A stretch of DNA of 64,000 bases from Trachelipus rathkii. Its lineage: Eukaryota; Arthropoda; Malacostraca; Isopoda; Trachelipodidae. Under the pieces are notes generated by a model. The model saw nothing but the letters and a program-made list of their open reading frames with translations. It did not search any database and was not told the DNA's origin. A program made the translations under genes and the position numbers. The stretch lies in NCBI GenBank assembly GCA_015478945.1, contig JABUQX010065504.1, positions 31,133-95,132 on the forward strand, read 5' to 3'. Positions 12,421 to 21,579 of this stretch are shown one piece after another (position 1 is the stretch's first letter; every line of letters starts with the position of its first letter).

Positions 12421-12720
12421 TGAAGAGTCCATCGCTGTCCCATGAAGACACTTTAGGGTGGATTTTCCTCTCGTATCTCTTTCAAGTATCGCTTTCAGTA
12501 TACTTTTTGCCTGAGAGCTCGATGTACGTCTATCACTAATATAAAACATAGAGTTAACCTCTCGAGGGGCGGCTTGAATAAGGCTAGGTGGATTCTTTTG
12601 ACTTATGATCTCATACAGTTCTTCTACTGCTTTCTATACTTTTCCGCGAGAATTGTCTTCCGTCTTATGCCTTTATCAACACTTACTTGGCTCCATATTC
12701 TTGGAAATAAGAAGGAGATA

Positions 12721-13180
12721 AAGAAGAAAGAAAGAAGTAAATTAAACTTGACCCAATACATGTAATCCCTCCGCTTCTTCTTATAGTTGATGTTCACTCC
12801 CCCCATTCCTCTGTAAACCTTTGACTCACTTATTCTCTCCAACAACAAAGATCACGAAGATACACATTGAGAGTTGAATCGTAAACACTGCATATGTAAA
12901 GAACTACAAAGATTTCCTGTTTGTAAACAAGTTGAAAGGTTAATATGTTAAGATATAAAACACGAGACACCAGATAAAAAAAAAAAAGCAAAGGGTTTGA
13001 CAAGAAAATTTCAAACTTCGGACATTAATAAATAATATAGGAGGGGTTTAAAATAAAAGAATTATTATTTTTTATTACCATCTTTATTTAACATAGCTTC
13101 CGAGCTTTGTATTTGAAAATAAAAATATATTACATATGTAGGAATGAAACATTACAAGCAATACAGTCCCAAATAATTTT
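12721..13180. other. left part of the inverted-repeat loop
   Basis: Unique AT-rich sequence between the two arms. No gene was found. It contains a poly-A run near 12,975-12,987. Confidence 0.5.
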
Positions 13181-13238
13181 ATTATATATATATATAAATA
13201 TATTATATATATTAATATTATATATATATATATTATAT

Positions 13239-13279
<41 letters not shown>

Positions 13280-13284
13280 ATAAG

Positions 13285-13317
<33 letters not shown>

Positions 13318-13322
13318 ATATT
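13181..13322. repeat. (TA)n microsatellite in the loop
   Basis: About 140 bases of TA units with occasional extra A or T. It lies near the centre of the inverted repeat. Confidence 0.95.
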
Positions 13323-13504
13323 TGGGGTAAAAAAAAATAAAATACATACATTTAAGCTTTTATGTACTTGCACATTGCACATGAAAAGATCCCATTTTTA
13401 TTTGCATATACTTTTTCCCCCCCAAGTTTTTTATTACCACAGAACATAAACTTACAAAAAGTTAAAAGTCTTAAAACGAACAAATAAAACTATAAAATGA
13501 AGTA

Positions 13505-13532
13505 ATATATATATATAATATTATATATATAT

Positions 13533-13628
<96 letters not shown>
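13505..13628. repeat. (TA)n microsatellite at inner edge of right arm
   Basis: About 120 bases of almost pure TA ending exactly where the recognisable right-arm LINE 3' region begins (TTTTCTTTATCC at about 13,628). It may be the element's terminal microsatellite tail, because many LINEs of this kind end in short tandem repeats, or it may be an insertion in the loop. Confidence 0.95.
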
Positions 13629-13631
<3 letters not shown>

Positions 13632-13863
13632 CTTTATCCTCCCCTCCAACTTCCCACTAGATGTTGGGTAGGGTGCTTAACATCGCTCATAAATAGGATA
13701 TGTTTAAAGTAGAAGAGCAATGACGTAAGTGAGAGCTCATTGCATTTAAAAAAATCAACACCTAGGGCTTCCACAAGACTGTGACAGACCCTCACTGTGG
13801 TACTCACCAAATGTTGGTTCAATCCTTTGGACCACAAGTCTCACAACCATACCCTTAACAAAA

Positions 13864-14660
13864 AACCCAGCCATTCACTAAATTATGCACCTTTCTTCTC
13901 GCCTGCTACCAAACTCACATTTCTCTCCTTCATAACATTCGTTTACTGACTCAATCCACTTTTTTCTCGGTCTTCCCAGCCGGTCGGTTCCCAACCCACG
14001 CAACTATACATTCGCTTAACCAACGACTATCATCATCCTTTCCATCTGACCAAAAAATCTCAACCAATACTTTCATTTATTCTCACATTTCCCTTCCTAA
14101 CACCACACAACTCTCTAAATACGTTCATTCCTCATTTTGTCAATATTCTCCTATCACCTAGCACATCCCTAAGATTTGCCATCTGACACATTAAACTTTA
14201 GATCTATACTTTTTATTCTAGACCATAGTCTCACTACTATTAACACGGTAACAACATACCTCATGTAAGACCCTAGCACACTCAAGACTTAGTCCTTTAC
14301 ATTCACCAACGATTTATTGCACCAGCCACCTTCCTACCATTCACAACTTTCCTACTACAACCTCTGCATCGTCCGTTTCCTTCTCATTCCAACAATACCC
14401 TAAATATTGAAACTCAGAAGACTTGTTCCAGCTGCTCACCATCTTAACATAACTTCACACTGAGTGACTGTCCTCACTCACACCATAACCTTACTCTTTT
14501 CCACGTTTACTTTCAAGCCCTCCTTTACCACCCTGCCAAATCTCCCTAAACCAATCCTCTTCAAACTCTCTTCAGATTCGCCACACAGAACCAAATCATC
14601 CGCATATTAATATTAGGGCAAACTCCACTCATCTCCATTCTCCACCATTTCTAACACCAT
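13864..14660 (-). pseudogene. reverse transcriptase core and C-terminus, broken
   Basis: The catalytic motif YADD is at 14,595-14,606. It is followed in frame by LVLCGESEESLKR, a short gap with one inserted stretch, then GLKVNVEKSKVMV (to about 14,482), a classic LINE RT palm region with the DD pair intact. Further downstream the DNA gives a WIESVNECYEGEK segment (13,925-13,965) preceded by RPAGKTEKK. These match the GRPRKRW-DSV C-terminal tail typical of arthropod LINE polyproteins. Frameshifts occur between the patches, for example after KVMV and within the KYLG-like region near 14,400. It would synthesise cDNA at the nicked target, but this copy cannot make a full protein. Confidence 0.85.
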
Positions 14661-14699
14661 TTCCTGCTCATATCCCACCTCGGAGATTCATGTATTACA

Positions 14700-17230
14700 C
14701 AAGTATGAAGGAAGCTATGCAAGATAGCCAATCACTCGCGAGTCACTGAAATCAGAAAATTTGGAGAGTAAGACAGAGCGCAGTTATGGAGACACTCACC
14801 GGAAACGCAAGCCACCTCGCGTCTCACTCTACGCGAGGGACCATGAGTTAAAATGAAACAAACCCGAAATAAACGAAATTATCAGAAGAAGTATAGAAGT
14901 ATGCCTACCTTATTTATTATCAAATTCTTAACGAGCACTGAGATGTAGCCTTTACAACTATCGATCATACAGAGAGTCTTTGATACCATATTCAGGGTAG
15001 GTGGAGCGGACCCATACTTGCAACTGGAAAATGAGTAAACACTTGGAAGACGCACCTGGTGCCACTGAGGAATGGAAGCTCTCCCTATTAACAGCGTCTT
15101 CAAGAGCAGGTCTCTGGTTGGGCAGATCCACATAAGACGTATAATGACAATCGTTGTGATATAGTTCTAGTTTGTTGTCTCTATTCATTTCGCTGTATGT
15201 GCGTACAGAGAATCATAAGTGTTGTTACCGATATGGTGTACAAAATGTTATGCCTACTATAGTGTTGGATCCATCAGACCACGGAGAATGTTCAGCAATA
15301 TGTGAGCCTACGACGGACTTGACTCCTATTCCAGAGCGCACCTTTGAGTTCTCACCGAAATCAAGAGTTCTCATTTCCAGCTGATTGCACATTCAACGAG
15401 CACACATTTATCCATACCCAAAATATTCCAGGCATTATGTGAGCAGTTCACCTATAGGCAAGACATCTGACATATTCTACAACTGTAAATGTCTCTCTCC
15501 GTCACATAGTGATAGTATTTTTTCAGCTGATATGCGTTTGATCATGACTGAGCCTTAAGTCACAGGCTTTATATAAATCGTGAGCGTGATGCTAGTTTGA
15601 GCTTGCGTTCTCACCTTCCAAATTCCTGTCGGTATACTATATGGCAGGTGGAGCGAGCCGATGTCTGTTCTATTAAACGCTTATATTACGACACAACTTC
15701 AGCGTCAATATACTACAAAATCAATCACCATGTGGACGCTTCTTCCGTAGTTGAGATTCGTATTTCACACGCAGTTATGATTTGTCTGTAATAAATTGCG
15801 TGTTATGGTTGATCCTTGTAAGTTTTGTGTTTGACACGTGTGATTGTTTACTTCATGATGTTCGTGTAAGGTCGTCATCACTCTTTGTGTTTTTGTGGAT
15901 GTATGTATCTATACTTTGCATGATCATGTGCGCTGTGATTGTGGGGCATACTAATGTCTTGTGTTCTTGTTTATGACCGTAGCTTCTTCTCCGTTACTTC
16001 ACAAGTTGAATTAGTCGTTGGATATTCGGGATGCCTTATCTATTGTCCGCTCTGGTTGACGATGTTTATAGTGCTAGTTTGTCTGACACCGATCTATTAG
16101 ATCCTACTCTTGCCATTGCGTCATCGGTTGAATGTACCTCACAAGCACGATGTTAGGATCCATTGCTGAGTGGAATATCAGATAATCCTCTTCACATTAC
16201 TGTATTATATTCTGGAATTGTGAGTGTGGTGTTGTCTATGATGTTGTTGTTATTTCGAATATTGTGATGGGATGTTCTTCTCACGTACACTCTCTCGCCC
16301 CTGCAACATCGAGCATTCTGCCGACAGTTACAGCATAAAGAGCACTACATTCTCCTATTGTTACATACGTAATTGCTTAGTAGCGAGGTATATTCCCTCT
16401 CATATCTGAATTTCTTAATTATAATACCTTCTGTTATCGCCGCCTTCCATTCGCAGTAGAAAGAGGTCTATCCTATTATAAAAATCCGTTCTGTATAGTA
16501 AAGTCTCTCTGATGTTCATATAAAATTTGGGCTCTACAGCGTTAATGTTCCTTTAAAATAATCTAACGATGTACTCGTACGGTGTTCGTTTTGATCCGAT
16601 CTTTTTTGTTACATTATGCGTCATATAACTAACTTGTATTATTAATCAACGGACTTGTTGATAGTTTATTAGATTCTTTTTTTTCCTCACAGATCACAAT
16701 TTGTTCAGAATATGTTATATATTGCCAGTTGTGAGCTGTATTCTTTCTCTGAGTTGGGTCTCTATAACATTCCATGTTTGTTGATGGAGTTTGTTTCGTT
16801 CTTTAAATATCACACTATTCATAAACTCAGTGATAGTCTTCTTCTTTTTATTGTAGTTTTTAAACATAATTATTGTTTAATCACGTCTATGGTTCATCCA
16901 GTATTCGTTGGTCTCATCATTTTATCTCAGTTCCAAATTTGCACTGTTGCGTTTAGACATTATAGTAACACTTGCAACTGTACCTACTTCTATAAGGCAG
17001 TCATTGCTCTTACACTGACATACTGTCTCTTGTTCGTGGCAACCTACTTAACACTTAATTGACATATCCTATCATTTTGCCGCGTGGCCATGCATTTGGG
17101 TTTTCAGGTGTGGATATTATACAGACTAATGGTGCTGTTTTAGCTAATATTTCATCTATGGCCAGGATATTAGTTATTATAGCGCGTAGCTTACGTGACG
17201 CTTTAACATACTTATCCTAATTGAGTCTTG
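14700..17230. other. unaligned interior of the right LINE copy
   Basis: About 2.5 kb between the endonuclease and RT patches of the minus-strand LINE. I found no RT N-terminal signature on the minus strand and no convincing partner in the left arm. Open frames at 15,172-15,384 (70 codons) and 16,712-17,062 (116 codons, hydrophobic, from T-rich DNA) have no family resemblance and are probably accidental. The stretch could be a secondary insertion or poor-quality sequence. Confidence 0.4.
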
Positions 17231-17232
17231 AC

Positions 17233-18126
17233 TCACTTAACATTTCTCACTTTAATTTTACCTACTTCCCTTTCGGTATCACCTATCCTCTCCATCAGCG
17301 CCACCACTAACTTAATATTTACATAAAACAAACATATAATGATCCGATAATCCCCATTCCTAAACACCCTAACTGATTTTAGCATCCAACACATACGTTC
17401 AACATCTCTTCTTCGAGCCAACACTATAAATCATTCATACTTTTTCACTTCGATACCATCTATACCATATTATCCTACACCAACTCTAGTATACTAATGG
17501 ATAATCTTTAGTAGATTTAAAGAAAGAATTATTACTTTTATAGATTGCCATACTCTTTCCTCTTTCTACAGTATCAATCACCTTCTCACCAATCTCATTT
17601 TCTCCCGACCTCCAAAACCACCTTTTATACCATCCCTTTTTTGATCACCTTTAACCCAACCATTCAGGTCTCCCAAACACTATAATCTGAACTCCTACTT
17701 TCTTTACTCACTTCCATCCAGAACATCCTTACAGATTAATCCCAAAAAATCGTACTACTCTTTCCAACGTTTCCCTCAGAAGGCACAATACGAATTCAGC
17801 AACACACAAATACCTTGACCTTTTTTTCAAACTTAATTTAACCATTAGAATTCAAGGACTCACACAATCAAAGTCTACCATAGCTTTGTACAACAGGTCA
17901 CTCATCAAAATTGCAACCCCTTCTCTCTCCCTCCCTCTCATTCCTTTCCACATCGGCACACACAACACACATTTCACACCACACCAAACCCAATTTTCAC
18001 CGTTTCCTTTCTCTTTGTTTCATCGCTCAGACGAGCAAATCCAAATTTGCCCTTTCTGAAATACATCCAATACATCTCTTCTGCTTCTTTCTAATCATTT
18101 AATCCTTTGACATTCCATGTACCCAT
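17233..18126 (-). pseudogene. AP-endonuclease domain of LINE, broken (right copy)
   Basis: The domain begins MGTWNVKGLND at 18,126-18,094, the usual first strand of exonuclease-endonuclease-phosphatase domains in LINEs (tWNVrgLn). After a stop, the frames carry KFGFARLSDETKRKETVK, an EGGREGVAILMSDLLYKA segment near 17,900, GDLNG at 17,673-17,659 (the catalytic Asp/Asn strand) and the nucleotides for SDH at 17,347-17,339 followed by YM. Three of the conserved endonuclease motifs are therefore visible in the correct order, spread over different frames. The copy is not translatable. The minus-strand open frame at 17,233-17,424 overlaps the SDH region in another frame. Confidence 0.8.
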
Positions 18127-18426
18127 ACGATTGATACAATTTCGCCGAAATATAGAAGGCCGTTTACGGCGATCACGGACTTCTCCTCTGAGCCTTGCAT
18201 TAGCATTCCTGGCAAGAAATAGGATGGTATAGGAAGCCAACACCCAACTAACCCGACACGTCCGCTTAGTCCGGCCTTCTACGACACGGTAAGGACCATA
18301 CGATGTTAGGCAATTCCATTTCTCCCCCACACAACACAGGGATATGAGTAGTAGGGATGTCTGTAAAAAATTGTTATCTAGAAGAGGGGTGTGTAATTTA
18401 ATCATGTGTATATGCATTTGTAACAC
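18091..18426 (-). pseudogene. 5' leader and start of LINE ORF
   Basis: A 111-codon minus-strand open frame ends in RRKRPSIFRRNCINRMGTWNVKGLND. Only the last part, from the MGTWN methionine or slightly upstream, is likely protein. The upstream part aligns base by base with the left arm, including non-frame-preserving gaps, and looks like 5' untranslated leader. The start methionine therefore cannot be fixed from this copy. Confidence 0.55.
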
Positions 18427-18430
18427 GTTT

Positions 18431-18649
18431 TAGCATCAGTAAATTATTTTACTTATTGGGCAAAAATTCGCAGTCGTGAATAGGTAAAAGACGTCCCAAG
18501 CGAAGGTTGGATGATAAGAGATCCTTGTGCTCAATAATCAAAAAGGCCAACGGAGCTTAAAGGAAGTAACATTTCTACCTTAAGGAACAACTGAAATTAA
18601 ATTTGAATATTTCTGTCTCATACATAACACTTCCGTTTTGTTAGGAGTA
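18431..18649. other. spacer between the two head-to-head LINEs
   Basis: About 220 bases without a gene. They align inverted with about 7,520-7,790 (shared AACGGAA, TTCAAATT-like, AAGGTAGAAAT, CTCCGTTG and CAAG-GATATCTTA-like words), which shows that the duplicated unit includes unique sequence between elements. Confidence 0.6.
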
Positions 18650-18657
18650 ATTCCTTT

Positions 18658-18942
18658 GTGGTCCAATTTATATTCACCTGTAGTTTTGTTACTGAAGAGG
18701 AAATTAAGCAATATTTTTTGGAGAGAATCCTGCCTGTGATACTGGATCAGAGCCCTCCTCTTCTCACCATCTCATCCGCTATAAGTTCTTCTACTTCACG
18801 ATCTTCTTCCTCCTTGAAATTCGAGAGCTCTCCACTGGGAAAAGGGTGGATTTCCCGTTCCCCACCGGAGAAAAGGAGAAACACCCACCAAAAAATACTT
18901 CAACAATATTTGGCATCGTCATGGACAGGCTCAGTTGATTAA
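18658..18942 (+). pseudogene. tail of jockey-like ORF1
   Basis: An open frame of 94 codons from a GTG-type boundary, without an initiator of its own, so it is the 3' end of a longer frame. It reads FVTEEEIKQYFLERIL, then a Ser/Pro-rich segment (ISSSTSRSSSS), then SPPEKRRNTHQKILQQYL before a stop. Low-complexity Ser/Pro tails are common at the end of LINE ORF1 nucleic-acid-binding proteins. The position immediately before the endonuclease supports this call. The N-terminal part with its zinc knuckles or RNA-binding fold is absent. Confidence 0.45.
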
Positions 18943-18989
18943 CTTAATGCTCTTCCCAAATGACAAAGCTTCTCAATGAAAATTGCTGT

Positions 18990-19325
18990 GGCACTATCCT
19001 ACACTTACGAGATGTTAGCCATATCAGAACTCGCCCAATCCAAGGCTATTATATATGTCTTCAAGGATTCAAACCTTCGTGCGGTAATTATTTTCGAAAC
19101 AACCAATCTCGATACAGAAATGCCCGTTTTCTCTATCCATACAAGGGAATCAAATAAAACATGGGAGGATCAGCGTTCCTCTTGACGAATTCGATCTTCC
19201 TTTACTATTCCGTTACCTGGCCTGATCCAGACTACATTTGCATATAATTGGTATGCGTAAAGTCCACTTGAACATCAGACCATAACGTATATGTAATCTA
19301 GCTCTTATCTTGCTTCAGATGACAA
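18990..19325 (+). repeat. first copy of tandem duplication in endonuclease
   Basis: It aligns with 19,360-19,620. Shared words include GTTAGCCA, AACTCGCC, ATTCCAAGGC-like, TATGTCTTCAAG, CAACC and TCTCGATACAGA against CTAGATACAGA, TTTATCCAT-like, GAATAAA, GAATT/TCTATCT-CG and CAGATG. This copy is longer because it retains about 50 bases (GTCCACTTGAACATCAGAC region) that are missing from the second. Confidence 0.65.
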
Positions 19326-19359
19326 AATACTTTAAAAATATATATCGAAAATATATCCA

Positions 19360-19620
19360 CACTTCGAAGAGTTAGCCAGACCAATAGAAACTCGCCATTC
19401 CAAGGCAATATGTCTTCAAGAAACTCAACTTCGCGGTCGTATTTTTCAACAACCCTCTAGATACAGAGATTCTCTCCTCTTTATCCATCAGGGTCTGAAT
19501 AAACTCAGGGAGCATCGATTTTTTCCACGAATCTATCTCGTTTACTTCACTACCCGTTCAGACACATTTACATGCAGCATCAGCACAAGTTCTGTCTATC
19601 TTGCCCCCAGATGCAAATAT
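19360..19620 (+). repeat. second copy of tandem duplication in endonuclease
   Basis: This is the partner of 18,990-19,325. Only this copy continues directly into the downstream part of the endonuclease (LPPDAN, then DLLRLF), so it is the one in the ancestral position. Divergence between the copies is considerable, roughly a quarter of positions by eye including gaps. This suggests two different element copies or haplotypes placed side by side rather than a recent slip. Confidence 0.65.
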
Positions 19621-20399
19621 GTTAAATCGGATCTTCTCCGTCTCTTTGGACTGCTACTTCAGCCTCTTCTCGTTTTGGGAATTTCAACACGAGCCATCCG
19701 CTGTAGGGAGATCCAACGACATTCCCGAACGAGAAGAGGCTACTTAAGTTTTTGCAAAAATATTTAATCGGCCTTGCCAACTTATGAACGCTTTGACTTT
19801 CGTTCCTCAACTTTCGTGCATATCTCGTTTTGCAGTTTCTCTCATAGATAGGTTTCTTTGTGCGAGATCAGTTTTCCTTTGTGGGAGTGGTCACTATCCT
19901 CTCCTTATCATTTCCTTGTCCCCCAGCCCATCGTACTGTCAATTGAGATATGACCTATTCCGGCAGACTACAGAGATGCCCTTTTGACCAGCGAGGGAAA
20001 TATTACCTACGCCTGTGGAAGCTATGCATTTTTTTTAAGGATACAACACATGCGGTGGCCGAGGAGAGTATCCCCTAGCTCTGAGAAATGCAGTTGCTCT
20101 GCAGCATCTTGGAGGTCATCGGAATGTGCCCAGTCAAACAGTGAAAGAAGAAATTATATAGGACTTACAAACAACTCCCTACTCAGTCCAATCTGATCCT
20201 CTTTAAAGCTGTCGTAGCTTATTTTCGGCAGGTCATCAGGATAGCTAGGTGGTAAAACCTCCGTAATTATGTGTCTACTCTCAATTCTTCTGTATTCTTA
20301 CATTCTGTTTACAAGGTAGGTCGGAAATCTTCGGTAAACACTATACCGATCCGCTAATCGCTATTAAACAGACCCATTGACTTATACACCACTTTGTGG

Positions 20400-21560
20400 C
20401 TTGCTCCAGTGACTCCGAATACAGGAAAACTTTCCGCTCAGCTCAACATTTAGCGCAATCTCCAGACCTTTTAGTCTCTTTTGCTGATGACACCCCTTAT
20501 AACCACCTGTTCACTCTGGCGGAATATCAGGAGGTTCTTACGGCGTGTAAGGGTGGAATACTGGGACCAGATTGCATTTCTTATCAAATGATTTGTCACC
20601 TCCACCAATCCGATTCGGCGTTTCTTTTGACATTTTCAATCCCATTTAGGTGGAGGTTGCCTTTCCATGTACATGGAAACAGGCTCACGTCGTCCCTATT
20701 CCCAAACTGGGAAAGAATCCACACTTGGCCAATAACCACAGACCTATTGCTTTGACGTGTTACCCGTGCAAGCTGATAAAAAGAATGGTGGCGAACTGCC
20801 TTCTCCCAGCATTGAGCACCGCTCAACTCTTGACCCTCTTATCTGCTTGTATCATGACATCCGGGAAACCTTCTCAAACAATAAAACGGCTATAGCTTTC
20901 TTCTTCGACCTTGAAAAGCGTATAACTCCACTTTTGAATTGGGGATCCTGTAGAAACTTCACTCACTATGGCTGAGAGGCCAACTTCTTTTTTTTTTCTC
21001 CGAGCTCCGATGGCCAGCTGATCATTTCGGGTGAGGTGCATCTTTGTCTTGTCCTGACCATTTCTTATGGATGAGAGAGTTCCACAGGGTAGTGTCCTCA
21101 GCATTATACTCTTTGAGCTGTGGTTTAACGACGTGGTCTCCAATATCTTGACTCCAGTCCATTGCTGCCTTTACGTGGACTACCTGGCAATCTACATCCT
21201 GGAGCTAAGCTTTCATATATGATTCACCGTCTTTAACTTACGATTGATAACCTTATAACTTGGTGTAACGCACGAGGCTTTCGATTCTCGGCGCAAAGAC
21301 AAAAGCTATGCTATTTCGCCTGAGAAATTAACGGGCTGGCTGGGAGGAGTCCCCAACATCTCTGATCCTCTATGACTCCCCAATCAAGGTCAAACCTCAG
21401 GTTATGTTTTTGGGTCTGATCTTAGAAGAACGATTATTATTCTTCCACATATCTATCACCAAAATATAAGTTACCAAAGACCTCTGGATTTTCTTTGTCA
21501 CCTCCATTCAACAACCTTAGAGAGGACAAGACTTGATTATAGTTGTGCTATATATGACCA
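20400..21560 (+). pseudogene. jockey-like reverse transcriptase, broken
   Basis: Successive patches lie in different frames. The first, 20,396-20,640, reads SAQHLAQSPDLL and TACKGGILGPDCISYQMI, which is RT block 0 with the GPD motif. The second, 20,650-20,800, reads TWKQAHVVPIPKLGKNPH and NHRPIALTC, which is block 1-2. The third, 20,800-20,970, reads HRSTLDPLICLYHDIRETF and NNKTAIAFFFDLEK, which is block 3; the catalytic D of FDLEK is kept but AYD is lost. The fourth, 21,067-21,230, reads RVPQGSVLSIILFEL and CCLYVDYLAIY. Then come LITWCNARGFRFSAQ (21,250-21,300) and EGLRIATGVFRLSP (21,600). The YVDD motif reads YVDY at 21,172-21,183, so the second catalytic aspartate is changed. The copy is non-functional by frame and by active site. 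Confidence 0.9.
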
Positions 21561-21579
21561 GACCGAATCATACATTCGC

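Larger units (their letters stand above)
4960..12720 (+). repeat. left arm of large imperfect inverted repeat
   Basis: This arm is a noisy reverse complement of about 13,630-20,640. Collinear anchor words were found by eye. ATT+CCGCCAGAG at 5,038-5,051 pairs with about 20,514-20,527. CATAAGTTG near 6,449 pairs with the complement near 19,780. GTGTTTCTCCTTTT at 7,226-7,239 pairs with 18,871-18,884. AAGGTAGAAAT at 7,594-7,604 pairs with 18,571-18,581. GGAAACGGTGAAA at 8,265-8,277 pairs with 17,995-18,007. GCGGATGATTTGGTTCT at 11,109-11,125 pairs with 14,587-14,603. GGGCTTGAAAGTAAACGTG at 11,251-11,269 pairs with 14,502-14,520. AAGAAAGGTGCATAA at 12,296-12,310 pairs with 13,883-13,897. The pair sums stay between about 25,560 and 26,270 and the order is strictly inverted. 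The outer limit is uncertain and may reach about 4,600. Confidence 0.8.
13640..18430 (-). mobile_element. APE-type LINE, right-arm copy, near full length but broken
   Basis: In the 5' to 3' sense (descending coordinates) there is a 5' leader from about 18,430 to 18,130, an AP-endonuclease from 18,126 to about 17,230, a stretch that I cannot align (about 17,200-14,700), and the RT core and C-terminus from 14,660 to 13,864. A 3' untranslated part then runs to about 13,640 and ends at a (TA)n tract. All coding parts carry stops and frameshifts, so the copy is not autonomous as shown. The middle 2.5 kb is longer than the expected RT N-terminal part (about 1.2 kb), so something has been inserted or scrambled there. 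The assignment rests on the endonuclease start, the GDLNG and SDH motifs and the YADD motif, all in the right order on one strand. Confidence 0.8.
18976..19970 (+). pseudogene. jockey-like endonuclease domain, duplicated and mutated
   Basis: The N-terminal half reads YYICLQ-like (the LQE catalytic strand) with a following SLSIRG-like segment, FHESI and TSLPVQTHLHA patches, and LPPDAN. The C-terminal half reads DLLRLF...LLVLG, THE-like RTRRGYLSF and ALTFVPQ, ending in RFLCARSVFLCGSGHYPLLI. The final motif, normally SDH, reads SGH at 19,886-19,894, so a key catalytic aspartate is lost. The N-terminal half appears twice in tandem (18,990-19,325 and 19,360-19,620). Several frameshifts are present. 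It would nick target DNA, but this copy is inactive as shown. Confidence 0.75.
13630..20640 (-). repeat. right arm of large imperfect inverted repeat
   Basis: This arm is the inverted partner of about 4,960-12,720 and the better-preserved one. It contains the minus-strand APE-type LINE (13,640-18,430) and the plus-strand jockey-like LINE from 18,650. The matching anchors are listed under the left arm. The shared region includes the spacer between the two LINEs (18,430-18,650 against about 7,520-7,800), so the duplication took the whole locus and was not two independent insertions. Weak matches suggest it may continue to about 21.1 kb. Confidence 0.8.

Noticed and set aside
13130..13351. Minus-strand ORF made of Tyr and Ile
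   Set aside because: It is the translation of a (TA)n microsatellite.
16712..17062. 116-codon plus-strand hydrophobic ORF
   Set aside because: It follows from T-rich DNA. There are no clear membrane-protein features beyond composition, no family motif, and it is antisense to a LINE interior.
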